From VBDM01 sp049802235 (GTDB lineage: Bacteria > Pseudomonadota > Gammaproteobacteria > Burkholderiales > SG8-39), in the NCBI GenBank assembly GCA_049802235.1, contig JBARMB010000102.1, positions 1 to 64,000 on the forward strand: 64,000 nucleotides of DNA. Reading direction: 5' to 3'. Of the stretch, positions 43,753 to 52,220 are shown one piece after another. The position numbers and the translations under genes were made by a program. Position 1 is the stretch's first letter. Every line of letters starts with the position of its first letter. The notes under the pieces were generated by a model. It worked only from the letters and a program-made list of their open reading frames with translations. It was not told where the DNA came from and made no database searches.

Positions 43753-44556
43753 TCAGTCCCGCCTCGACCACGGCAGGTAGCGCCGGGTGAGCCATTTCAT
43801 CAAAGCCTCGAAACCCACCCCGGCAGCGACCAGCACGATCACCGCGACGAAGGCCTCGTTGTGCTTGAAGATGCGGGAGTTGTACAGGATGTAGAAACCC
43901 AGGCCCGGGATCGAGACGAAGAACTCGGCGACCACCGCGCCGATCAGCGCGCGCCCGGCGGCGAGCCGGACCCCCGCAAGCAGATACGGCAGCGACGACG
44001 GCAGCACGACGTCGAACAGGGTGGAAAGCGGACGCGCCCGGAACGAGCGCGCGACTTCCAGGTATTCGAGCGGCACCGAGCGGGCGCCGTCGCAGGAATT
44101 GATCGTGATCGAGAAGAACGACGCGAACACCACCACCGCGAGGCGGGCGTCGGCGCTGTAACCGAACCACAGCGTCACCAGCGGCACGATCGCCACCATC
44201 GGCGTCGCGAACAGACTGTTCACGTAATACCGCAGGCCCTGCTCGACTGCCGACACACGCCCCATCATGAATCCGGTCGCCATGCCGGCGATCAGCGAAA
44301 CGAAAAGCCCCTCCGCGACCGCCCACAGCGTCGCCCCCGCCGCGGCGAGAAACTGCGCATCCGTGATTACGGAGAAAAACACCTTGACGATGCCGCTTGG
44401 ACGCGCGACGTAGGCGGGCGCGAGCGTCCGCACCACCAGCTCCCACAGCGCGAGCAGAACCAGGCCGGCCGCGACTTTGAGCACGATCGGCGAGCTCAGC
44501 ACGCCGGGCCGACTTCCCGCGCTGGCGTGCAAGGGCGCGGCGCTCGCGCCGTTCAC
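43753..44556 (-). CDS. ABC transporter permease (SsuC/TauC-like), second subunit
   Basis: A 267-residue permease with six predicted membrane segments and the EAA-type loop DGARSVPLEYLEVARSFRA that contacts the ATPase. Resembles the nitrate/sulfonate/taurine importer family (BPD_transp_1). It starts at a GTG overlapping the stop of the first permease (GTGA), so both are translationally coupled and likely form a heterodimer. Substrate unknown. Confidence 0.9.
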   Translation of the reverse strand: MNGASAAPLHASAGSRPGVLSSPIVLKVAAGLVLLALWELVVRTLAPAYVARPSGIVKVFFSVITDAQFLAAAGATLWAVAEGLFVSLIAGMATGFMMGRVSAVEQGLRYYVNSLFATPMVAIVPLVTLWFGYSADARLAVVVFASFFSITINSCDGARSVPLEYLEVARSFRARPLSTLFDVVLPSSLPYLLAGVRLAAGRALIGAVVAEFFVSIPGLGFYILYNSRIFKHNEAFVAVIVLVAAGVGFEALMKWLTRRYLPWSRRD

Positions 44557-45344
44557 GCGTTATACCCCTTCCACGCGGCGAAGCGCTTCTCGAGATAGCG
44601 GCCGAAATCCATCAGGCCCACGCCCAGCAGAACAATGACGAGGAGAGCCGCCAGCATGCCGGCGGTATCGAAATTCTGCGACCCCGTCATGATCATCTGC
44701 CCGAGTCCAGACGGACTGAGAAAGAATTCCGCCGCCACCATCCCGACCAGGCCGCGCGCGATCGCCTGCCGGATGCCGGTCATGGTGAACGGCAACGTGT
44801 AGGGAATCATCACGTCGCACCACAATTGCCATTCGCTGGAGCGGAAGGAATGCGCGACCTCGACCAGTTCCGGCCTGACGCTGCGCGCGCCCTCGATGGT
44901 GTTGTAGAGCACGGGGAAAACCGCGAACAGGAACACCACCAGCACCTTGGGCGCAAAGCCGAAGCCCATGATCGAAAGGATGAACGGGATGACCGCCACC
45001 ATCGGCGTCGCATAGAGCACCATGATGTAGTCCTCGAGCGCCACCCGCAGCCACGCCACGCGCGCCAGCAGCACGCCGAGCGGCGCACCGACCGCAATCG
45101 CGATCAGGAGCCCGGTAACATAGAGTTCGAAGGAGGCCGAACCCTGGCGCAGGAGCGCCCCGCTTCGCCCGAGTTCCCCGAGACTCGAGAGCGTCGCGGA
45201 CAGCGGCGCCCAGAACGCGCCGGAAATCAGGCGCCCCGACACTTCCCAGACGATTGCGCCGAGCGCAAGGCTGGCGACGATCGTCGCGTAGCGCAGCAAC
45301 CGCTTCCGCTGTGTCACGGGAATTCCGCCGGTCCCGCGGGCCAC
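44553..45344 (-). CDS. ABC transporter permease (SsuC/TauC-like), first subunit
   Basis: A 263-residue permease with six membrane segments and the coupling loop EGARSVRPELVEVAHSFRSS. It differs clearly from its neighbour permease, so they are paralogues rather than a recent duplication. The start is the GTG at 45344, or a GTG nine codons in (VTQRKR) preceded by ggcgga. It follows the binding protein gene by 24 bp. Confidence 0.9.
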   Translation of the reverse strand: MARGTGGIPVTQRKRLLRYATIVASLALGAIVWEVSGRLISGAFWAPLSATLSSLGELGRSGALLRQGSASFELYVTGLLIAIAVGAPLGVLLARVAWLRVALEDYIMVLYATPMVAVIPFILSIMGFGFAPKVLVVFLFAVFPVLYNTIEGARSVRPELVEVAHSFRSSEWQLWCDVMIPYTLPFTMTGIRQAIARGLVGMVAAEFFLSPSGLGQMIMTGSQNFDTAGMLAALLVIVLLGVGLMDFGRYLEKRFAAWKGYNA

Positions 45345-45368
45345 GGGCCCGCGGGATTCAGCGGCTGC

Positions 45369-46388
45369 TCAGTGCTTGTTGACCAGCGCCCAGGCGTCGT
45401 GCCAGACGCTGGGATCGACGATGCGCTCGTACGGCACTACCGTCTTGTCGGCCTTGATGTTGCCGACCGCCTTCTGCGTCCTGCCCACCGCCTCGATGTA
45501 TTGGCGGGTCAATCCGTCCTTTTCGTGCGGCCAATACTCCATGTCGATATACGCCTTGAGCGATATCCCCGCCAGTTTCGGGCTGCGACCGGTAGGGGCC
45601 GCATCCTGCGCGACCTTGGCAGCGTTGGCCGGGTCGTGCATGAAGCGCTCGGCGTCGATCAACCCCGCCAGCAAACGCACGAAGGCGTCGCGGTTCTGCG
45701 CCAACTTGTCCTTGCGCACAACCAGCAGCAGATAGTGATCGAGCGGCCGCGATTGTTTCTGCGTGACGATCGTCTTTATCGATTTTCCGGTTTGCTCCTC
45801 GATCGCGGGAACGTCGTCGATATGCAGCGTGCCGTACTTGAGCTGGCCGGCGATCATCGCCGCGGCCGTGTTCGAGCCCAGCGCCACCTGCTGCACGTCT
45901 TCGATCTTCATCTTGCAGCCGCCGACGAGCATGGTCTTGAGCGCAATCGATCGCGCCCCGCCCACGGTGTCCACGCCGACCCCCTGGCCATTGATGCTGG
46001 CACAGGTCGCATTCGGATCGATGGAACCGATCAGCCAGTCGGGATGCTCCATGCCCCAGATGCCGACCAGCGGTACGTCCGCGTTCGAGATCTGGCTGAT
46101 AAGAAGCGGCGTCACCGACAGCGCGGCATCGATCTCGCCGGCGACGACGGCGCGCGCGGCGAAAGTGCCGTTATCGAAGGGACGCACCGTCACGTCCACG
46201 CCGCGCTGCTTGAAAAACCCCTCCTGGTCGGCGACCAGCACGATCACCGCGCCGAAGATCGGCGGAATGCCGGGAGTACCGAAGGTCAGCTTCGGCTGCG
46301 CCGCCGAGACCGCCGGAAAGCACGCGGCCGCCAGCATCAGCCACACCGCGCAGATGCCGCGGGTCGACAGGTATTTCAGGTATGTCAT
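45369..46388 (-). CDS. ABC transporter substrate-binding protein (NMT1/SsuA-like)
   Basis: Periplasmic binding protein of 339 residues with a Sec signal peptide (about residues 1-30, ending AVSAAQP) and the NMT1/SsuA fold: LVADQEGFFKQRGVDVTV, GEIDAALSVTP and DVQQVALGS. The ATG at 46388 is preferred because aggagg stands five to six bases upstream, whereas a GTG two codons earlier overlaps that ribosome site. Two to three cysteines in the mature part may form a disulfide. The ligand cannot be inferred. Confidence 0.88.
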   Translation of the reverse strand: MTYLKYLSTRGICAVWLMLAAACFPAVSAAQPKLTFGTPGIPPIFGAVIVLVADQEGFFKQRGVDVTVRPFDNGTFAARAVVAGEIDAALSVTPLLISQISNADVPLVGIWGMEHPDWLIGSIDPNATCASINGQGVGVDTVGGARSIALKTMLVGGCKMKIEDVQQVALGSNTAAAMIAGQLKYGTLHIDDVPAIEEQTGKSIKTIVTQKQSRPLDHYLLLVVRKDKLAQNRDAFVRLLAGLIDAERFMHDPANAAKVAQDAAPTGRSPKLAGISLKAYIDMEYWPHEKDGLTRQYIEAVGRTQKAVGNIKADKTVVPYERIVDPSVWHDAWALVNKH

Positions 46389-46419
46389 TTTCACTCCTCC
46401 TGGTGGTCAAGAAACAAAT

Positions 46420-47217
46420 TTACCGCTTCACTTCGAATTCCGCCTCGCGCGCATCCGCCATCAGCGTGCCCCAGACGTGCTCGCGCAGTTCGGCAAAGCG
46501 CGGCTGAAGCAGCGTCGTGCGGTCGCGCGGGCGCGGCAGGTCGACTTCGACGATTTCGTGCACCCCGCTGGGTCGCCCCTTGAGCACCAGCACGCGGTCG
46601 CCCATCAGCACCGCTTCGTCGATGGCGTGGGTGACGAACACCATCGTGGTCGGCCGTGTCTCCCAGATGCGCAGCAGCTCGAACTGCAGGATCTCGCGCG
46701 TCTGGGCGTCGACCGCGCCGAACGGCTCGTCCATCAACAGCACGCGCGGTTCGACCGACAGCGCCCGCGCCAGCCCGCAGCGCTGTTGCATGCCGCCGGA
46801 AATCTGGTAGGGGTAATAGTGCTCGAATCCGGACAACCCTACCAAATTGATGAATTTGCGAACCCTTGCATCGATCTCCGCACGCGACACGCCGGCCAGC
46901 TTGAGACCATAGGCGACGTTCTGAAATACCGTCTTCCACGGAAACAGACCAAAATTCTGGAACACCATCACCACGCCCTCACGCGGCTCGGCGACCCGTT
47001 TCCCCTCCACCGATATTTCGCCCTCGGTAAGCGGGATCAGCCCATCGATGCACCGCAGCAGCGTCGTCTTTCCGCAACCCGAAGGACCGATGATCGCCAG
47101 CACTTCGCTTTCGCCGACGGTGAACCCGACATCGCGAAAAACCTCCAACTCGCCATAGCGCTTACCGGCCCCGGACACCAGGATGCGCGGCCGGGTCTGT
47201 GCTGCCGAATTGCTCAA
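46420..47217 (-). CDS. ABC transporter ATP-binding protein (SsuB/TauB-like)
   Basis: A 265-residue ATPase with Walker A GPSGCGKTTLL (about residues 43-53), Q-loop FQNFGLFPW, signature ISGGMQQRCGLARAL, Walker B VLLMDEPFGAVD and the H-loop VTHAIDEA. Closest in style to nitrate/sulfonate/taurine importers. The start is TTG at 47217 with a gaggaa/ggag stretch just before it. It is the first gene of the importer operon, which continues with the binding protein and two permeases. Confidence 0.92.
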   Translation of the reverse strand: MSNSAAQTRPRILVSGAGKRYGELEVFRDVGFTVGESEVLAIIGPSGCGKTTLLRCIDGLIPLTEGEISVEGKRVAEPREGVVMVFQNFGLFPWKTVFQNVAYGLKLAGVSRAEIDARVRKFINLVGLSGFEHYYPYQISGGMQQRCGLARALSVEPRVLLMDEPFGAVDAQTREILQFELLRIWETRPTTMVFVTHAIDEAVLMGDRVLVLKGRPSGVHEIVEVDLPRPRDRTTLLQPRFAELREHVWGTLMADAREAEFEVKR

Positions 47218-47422
47218 TTCCTCACTCCGTCAATTTTTATTGTTCCGGAATTTCCCCAACCGGATTTCTTTCCTCGACCCGGAAACCCAGGCAGGCCTTC
47301 GCTTTGGCCACCGCCCCGGCGGCTTCGAACCCCACGCCAGAGGCCGGGCGGTGCCGGCCCGTTTTCATGGTGATCCCGGGCCACGGGGCAAATTCAACCA
47401 ACCCGGTCCGGACCCGTCTCCT

Positions 47423-48076
47423 CTACGCGGCGTGCTTGGACCGCGACGGAGCGGACTTCGCCCAGTATTCGGACGACGCTTTCGTCTCGGCGAGCGCACC
47501 GGCGTTTTCGAACCCGGGGGCCATCGACGCCGCAGTCCCCGCGAGCACCTGATGATGCTCGATGTCGAGCAGCCGCAGCCAGCTCTGCTGGCCCATGGTG
47601 AGCGCAATGAAGCAGCCCAGCTCGACCAGCTCCGGCTCGCTGAAGTGCTTCTGCAGCCGCTCCCAGAACGCGTCGTCGGTATTCAGGCGCCAGGTGATCG
47701 CCTCGGCGTAGGCAAGCGCCGCCTTCTGGCGCTCGTTGTAGTTGATCGACTTCTCGAAATTCAGCAGATCCTTCACCTGTTCCTCGACGACGCCGCTCGC
47801 GGCGGCCTTGATCGAGCGCTGGTTGCCGCAGTACTCGCACTGGACCGTGCGCGATACGTAGAGGCGGCACAGCTCCTTGACGGCGTGATCGCATACGCCG
47901 TTCCTGAATATGTCGCGCCAGGAATTGGCGAACGCCCAGAAGCAGGCGGGCACATGCGCGCGCACCGCGGAACTCTCCGGCCGCGGCGTGCCCTCGCGCC
48001 GGCAACGGTCCATTTCGCTGCGCATTTCGGCGTCCATCGTTTCGAGCGGAACGTAGCTGATTCTCGGTTTTGTCAT
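47423..48076 (-). CDS. AhpD-like / carboxymuconolactone decarboxylase-family protein
   Basis: A 217-residue helical protein with an AhpD-type core. The signature E-x11-C-x2-C is present in ELCRLYVSRTVQCEYCGNQ (about residues 68-87), but the His expected three residues after the second Cys is Arg (CGNQR). A thiol-redox or gamma-carboxymuconolactone-type role is possible; the lost His argues against classical AhpD proton relay. The ATG at 48076 has a gaggag ribosome site; upstream open frame is unlikely coding. It precedes the ABC importer by about 200 bp with nothing recognisable between. Confidence 0.75.
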   Translation of the reverse strand: MTKPRISYVPLETMDAEMRSEMDRCRREGTPRPESSAVRAHVPACFWAFANSWRDIFRNGVCDHAVKELCRLYVSRTVQCEYCGNQRSIKAAASGVVEEQVKDLLNFEKSINYNERQKAALAYAEAITWRLNTDDAFWERLQKHFSEPELVELGCFIALTMGQQSWLRLLDIEHHQVLAGTAASMAPGFENAGALAETKASSEYWAKSAPSRSKHAA

Positions 48077-48206
48077 GCTGACTCCTCGATGCGCTTGCGG
48101 GCGCCGACCGTCAATGCAGCGCAAGTCTGCCCTTTCATCGGCAGGCCTGCAAGGCCCCGGCACGCGGCGCGGCCCGGGGCCGGACAGTCCGGATAGGCGG
48201 CGCCGC

Positions 48207-49169
48207 TCACTGCGGCTTGATGCCGGCCGCCTTGATGACCTTCGCGTAATCGTCGATTTCGCGGCGCACGAAGCGGCTGAACTCGGCCGGCGTCATGCTC
48301 ATCGGATCGTTACCGAGCTTGGCGAGCCGTTCGCGCACGTCGGCGCTGGCGAGCGCGCGGTGCACGTCCTTGGAGATCCTGTCGACGATGTCGGCGGGCA
48401 GGCCGGCCGGCCCCCACAGCCCGAACCAGAGCGTGAACTCGAATCCGGGCACGCCGGCCTCGGCCACGGTCGGCACCTCGGGCAGCTGGCTCGAGCGCTG
48501 GGCGCTGCTCACCGCGAGCGGGCGCAGCTTGCCGTCGCGGATGTGCGACATCACCGCCGAGATGGGTGCGAAATAGTAGTCGACGCGCCCGCCAAGAAGG
48601 TCGGTCACCACCTCCTGCGTTCCCTTGTAGGGGATATGCGTGACGTCGATGCCGGTCGCCAGCTTGAATTTCTCGAGGTTGAGGTGCGTGCCGCTGCCGA
48701 CCCCGGCCGAGGCGAAATTGATCTTGCCCGGATTCGCCTTCGCCTGGGCGATCAGTTCCGCGACCGACTTGATGCTCGAACCGGGATTATCCACCAGCAC
48801 GTTGGGCTGGCCCGCGAGCGGCGCGATGTCAACGAAATCCTTCAGCGTGTCGTAGGGCAGCTTGGCGTAAATCGCGGGATTGACCGCATGCGCCGACGAA
48901 TTGATGAGCAGCATGTAGCCGTCGGGCGCGGCCTTCGCCACCACCGCCGTGCCGATCGAGCCGCCGGCGCCGCCGCGGTTTTCCGCCAGCACCGGCTGGC
49001 CCCAGAGCTCGGAGAGCTTCTGCGTGACCACGCGGCCGACGATGTCGGTGGCGCTGCCCGGGGGAAACGTGATGATCACGCGCACCGGCTTGTTCGGATA
49101 GCCCTGCGCGAACGCCTGGATCGCGCTCGCCGCCAGAGCCACTGCAACAATCCTCATGAAGCTTTTCAT
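48207..49169 (-). CDS. Bug/TctC-family periplasmic substrate-binding protein
   Basis: Binding component of a tripartite tricarboxylate-type transporter. The 320-residue product has a Sec signal peptide (ending about AFAQG), the family opening YPNKPVRVIITFPPGSATDIV, ENRGGAGGSIGT, the ligand-binding NFASAGVGSGTHL and PYKGTQEV. Bug proteins are greatly expanded in Burkholderiales, usually without adjacent membrane subunits, as here. Ligands are typically carboxylates. Strong ggaggggg ribosome site. Confidence 0.92.
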   Translation of the reverse strand: MKSFMRIVAVALAASAIQAFAQGYPNKPVRVIITFPPGSATDIVGRVVTQKLSELWGQPVLAENRGGAGGSIGTAVVAKAAPDGYMLLINSSAHAVNPAIYAKLPYDTLKDFVDIAPLAGQPNVLVDNPGSSIKSVAELIAQAKANPGKINFASAGVGSGTHLNLEKFKLATGIDVTHIPYKGTQEVVTDLLGGRVDYYFAPISAVMSHIRDGKLRPLAVSSAQRSSQLPEVPTVAEAGVPGFEFTLWFGLWGPAGLPADIVDRISKDVHRALASADVRERLAKLGNDPMSMTPAEFSRFVRREIDDYAKVIKAAGIKPQ

Positions 49170-49190
49170 ATCATCCCCCTCCGTAAAAAA

Positions 49191-50138
49191 TCATGATAAC
49201 CCGTCGCCGACGGGCACGTTTTCGGACTTCAGCTCCAGCGCCGACGCCTTCGCCTGCTGCACCAGCAGCGTGGCGAAATCCTGCTCGCTCATGCCGTTGC
49301 CCATCATCGACTGGACGAGGTCGCGCGTGATCGAGGCGAGCGGCATCGGCACCTCGAACCGGCGCCCGGCTTCCAGGCCCAGATCGAGGTCCTTGCGCAG
49401 CAGGTACGGCGTGAAAGTGACCTTGAAGTCGAGATTGACGAAGGCCGGCGCCTTGTAGCGCGTGAACGTCGAGCCCATGACGCTGTTGTTGAGAAAGTCG
49501 AGAAACGCATGCCGCGGCACGCCGGCTTTCTGCGCCAGGACGGTGATCTCGGCCATGCACTGCGTCACCACGCCGAGCATCACGTTGTGGCAGATCTTGA
49601 CGATGCGCGCGAGCTCGCCCTCGCCGACATAGGACGAACCCCGTCCCATCATTTCCAGATACGGCGCGGCCGCGGCGTACGCAGCCTTCGGGCCCGATAC
49701 GACGAAGGTCAGCTTCCCCGCATTGATCACCTTGGCGTTGCCGCTCACCGGTGCGGCAAGCATTTGCGTCCCGTGGGGCGCGAGGATCCGCCGCAGCTCG
49801 GCCGAGCCCTCGAGCGAAATGGAAGAGCATTCGACGACCATGCGCGGCGCGCCGCTCTTGCCCCTGGCCTTCGACAGCAGCCCCTGCGGGCCGGCGATCA
49901 CCTGCTTCACGTCGTCCCAGGTCGACACCATGCAGAAGACGATGTCGCAGCCGGCGAGCTCGGTCAGCTTGCCGGCGATTTTCGCACCGTCCCTGGCGAG
50001 CGGCTCGGCCTTCTCGCGGGTGCGGTTCCAGACGGTGATGTCGCAGCCGCCCCTGGCCAGCCGCCGCGCCATCTCGAAGCCCATGCGCCCGGTGCCGATC
50101 CACCCCAGCCGGGCCTGTTTCACTTTTGCAACAGTCAA
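49191..50138 (-). CDS. NAD(P)-dependent beta-hydroxyacid dehydrogenase (3-hydroxyisobutyrate dehydrogenase family)
   Basis: A 315-residue two-domain oxidoreductase. The Rossmann loop GWIGTGRMGFEMARRL is near the start, followed by NRTREKAEPL; the substrate motif VSGNAKVINAGKL corresponds to the family's VSGG region, and the catalytic Lys lies in KICHNVMLGV. The substrate is probably a small 3-hydroxy acid or tartronate semialdehyde. The TTG at 50138 follows gggag by seven bases and is preferred; an in-frame GTG upstream at 50177 is possible. Confidence 0.85.
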   Translation of the reverse strand: MTVAKVKQARLGWIGTGRMGFEMARRLARGGCDITVWNRTREKAEPLARDGAKIAGKLTELAGCDIVFCMVSTWDDVKQVIAGPQGLLSKARGKSGAPRMVVECSSISLEGSAELRRILAPHGTQMLAAPVSGNAKVINAGKLTFVVSGPKAAYAAAAPYLEMMGRGSSYVGEGELARIVKICHNVMLGVVTQCMAEITVLAQKAGVPRHAFLDFLNNSVMGSTFTRYKAPAFVNLDFKVTFTPYLLRKDLDLGLEAGRRFEVPMPLASITRDLVQSMMGNGMSEQDFATLLVQQAKASALELKSENVPVGDGLS

Positions 50139-50194
50139 TTCGATTCTCCCATGAGTGAGCGACGGCACGAACCGCACCGCTCCGGTTTACTGCC

Positions 50195-51205
50195 TCATTT
50201 CAGCTCGGCGAGCCAGTCGCGCGTCTCGAGGATTTGCTTCACCTTGCGCAGGAACGCCGCCGAATAGGCGCCGTCGATGGCGCGGTGGTCGAAGGAGTGC
50301 GCAAGCACTCCGACCGGGCGGATGGCGATGACGTCGCCGCCCGGGTCTTCAACGACCACCGGCTTCTTGCGCACGCCGTCGGTGGAGAGAATCGCCACCT
50401 GCGGCTGGTTGATGATGGCTGCGGTGAAAAACGTCCCGAACGCGCCGGAGTTCGACAGCGTATAGGTGCCGCCGCTGACATCGTCCGGCTTCAGCGTTCC
50501 CGCACGCGCCGCGATGGCGAGGCGATTCATCTCGCGGGCAAGCTCCGCGAGGCTGCGGCGATGCGCGTCGCGCACCACCGGCACGACCAGGCCCTGGAAA
50601 TCGAGGTCCACCGCGATGCCGAGGTGCACGCGCTTGTGCACGATCAGCGCCTCCGCACCGAGGCTCGCGTTCACCCGGGGATATGCGGCGATCGCCTCGC
50701 ACACTGCGCGGGCGATGAACGGCAGATAGGTGAGCGAGAAACCTTCGCGCGCCTTCCATGGCTCGCCGATCGCCGTTCGCGCCTGATCGACACGCTCGTA
50801 ATCCACTTCGACCGCCTGCAGCACGTGCGCGCTGGTCGCGACCGAGCGCAGCATATGCTCGGCCGTCTGGCGGCGAATCTTGGACAGCGGCACCGCCTCG
50901 TCATCCGGCGCCGCCGGCTTCGGCGCGGCCGGCGCGACCGCCGCGGCCACGGCAGCCGGTTTCGCGCCCGCCGCCGCGGTTTCGATCACTGCCAGCACCG
51001 TTCCCACCGGCACCGCGACGCCGATCTCGACCAGGATCTTCGACAGCACGCCGTTCGCCGGCGCCGGGACTTCGGTCGTGACCTTGTCGGTCTCGACATC
51101 GAACAGTGGCTCGTCGGCCTTGACTGCGTCGCCGACCTTCTTGTACCAGTTGATGACCGTGCCCTCGGTCACCGTCTCCCCCAGCTGCGGCATGATCACG
51201 TCCAT
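50195..51205 (-). CDS. 2-oxoacid dehydrogenase acyltransferase (E2) lacking the subunit-binding domain
   Basis: Lipoamide acyltransferase of 336 residues. The N-terminal lipoyl domain (about 1-76) has the lipoylated Lys in ETDKVTTEV; after a short Ala/Pro linker (about 77-105) the catalytic domain begins at VPLSKIRRQTAEHM and ends with the active-site HSFDHRAIDGA. The roughly 35-residue peripheral subunit-binding domain that normally docks E1 and E3 between these parts is absent. It is downstream of E1alpha and E1beta, and no E3 gene is nearby. Confidence 0.9.
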   Translation of the reverse strand: MDVIMPQLGETVTEGTVINWYKKVGDAVKADEPLFDVETDKVTTEVPAPANGVLSKILVEIGVAVPVGTVLAVIETAAAGAKPAAVAAAVAPAAPKPAAPDDEAVPLSKIRRQTAEHMLRSVATSAHVLQAVEVDYERVDQARTAIGEPWKAREGFSLTYLPFIARAVCEAIAAYPRVNASLGAEALIVHKRVHLGIAVDLDFQGLVVPVVRDAHRRSLAELAREMNRLAIAARAGTLKPDDVSGGTYTLSNSGAFGTFFTAAIINQPQVAILSTDGVRKKPVVVEDPGGDVIAIRPVGVLAHSFDHRAIDGAYSAAFLRKVKQILETRDWLAELK

Positions 51206-51227
51206 TGCGCTTCTCCGCTCGAGGCCA

Positions 51228-52220
51228 TCATGCGGCGCGCCGCGCTTCCAGCGCGCGCCGGATCTCGGCGACGATGCGCGCCACCGAAGGAATCACGGCG
51301 TCCTCGAGCTGGTCCGCCGCCGGCAGGGGAATGTGCGGCGTGGTGATCCGGATCACCGGCTGCTTCAGCGCGCTGAAAACTTCCTCCTGGATGATCGAGG
51401 CGATCTCGGCTCCCCAGCCGCACAGGCGCGGGTTTTCCTCGACGGTGAACACCCGTCCGGTGCGCGCCGATTCGCGCAGCAAAGTCTGCGTGTCGAGCGG
51501 CACCAGCGAGCGCACGTCGATCACCGTCGCCTGGATGCCGTGCTCCGCGGCGAGCACCTCCGCGGCCTTGAGCGCTTTGGGCACCATCGCGGCGAGCGCG
51601 ATCACCGTGACGTCGCCGCCTTCGCGCAGCACCTTTGCCTTGCCGAGCAGCTCGATATATTCGCCCTCCGGCACCTCGCCCTTGTTGGCGAGCAGGCTTT
51701 TGTGCTCGAAGAACACCACCGGGTCGGGATCGCGGATCGCTGCGGCGAGCAGCCCCTTCGCGTCCGCCGGGCTCGAAGGCGCGACGACTTTCAGGCCCGG
51801 GATCGCCATGGCCCAGTTCTCCACGCTCTGCGAGTGCTGCGCGCCGAAGCGCGACCCGGCGCCGTTCGCGGTGCGGATCACCAGCGGCAGCGTGATCTGC
51901 CCGTTGCTCATGTAGCGCGTCTTGGCGATCTCGTTGGCGACATAGTCCCAGCAGCAGGCGAGGAAGTCCGAGAACATGATCTCCGCCACCGGCCTCAATC
52001 CGGTCATCGCCGCGCCCATCGCCGCGCCCAGGATCGCGAGCTCGGAGATCGGCGTGTCCTTCACCCGGCGCGGGCCGAACTGCTCGAAAAGCCCCACCGT
52101 GGTCTTGAACACGCCGCCGGCGGCGGCCGTGTCCTCGCCGAACAGCACCACGCGCTCGTCGCGCGTCATTTCCTGCGCGATGGCGGCGGCCACGGCGTCG
52201 CGGTAACTTAATTGCGCCAT
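51228..52220 (-). CDS. 2-oxoacid dehydrogenase E1 component, beta subunit
   Basis: Beta chain of a thiamine-diphosphate-dependent 2-oxoacid (pyruvate/acetoin/branched-chain type) dehydrogenase. The 330-residue product starts MAQLSYRDAVAAAIAQEM and has LFGEDTAAAGGVF, the diphosphate-region TPISELAILGAAMGAA, and the transketolase C-terminal domain (VIDVRSLVPLDTQTLL; EENPRLCGWGAE). It overlaps the end of the alpha-subunit gene by 13 bp. The exact substrate cannot be decided from sequence. Confidence 0.92.
   Translation of the reverse strand: MAQLSYRDAVAAAIAQEMTRDERVVLFGEDTAAAGGVFKTTVGLFEQFGPRRVKDTPISELAILGAAMGAAMTGLRPVAEIMFSDFLACCWDYVANEIAKTRYMSNGQITLPLVIRTANGAGSRFGAQHSQSVENWAMAIPGLKVVAPSSPADAKGLLAAAIRDPDPVVFFEHKSLLANKGEVPEGEYIELLGKAKVLREGGDVTVIALAAMVPKALKAAEVLAAEHGIQATVIDVRSLVPLDTQTLLRESARTGRVFTVEENPRLCGWGAEIASIIQEEVFSALKQPVIRITTPHIPLPAADQLEDAVIPSVARIVAEIRRALEARRAA

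Noticed and set aside
47218..47422. Possible tRNA (ttcgaacc-like motif) between the importer and the AhpD-like gene
   Set aside because: No cloverleaf can be drawn around the motif; acceptor and anticodon arms are missing.
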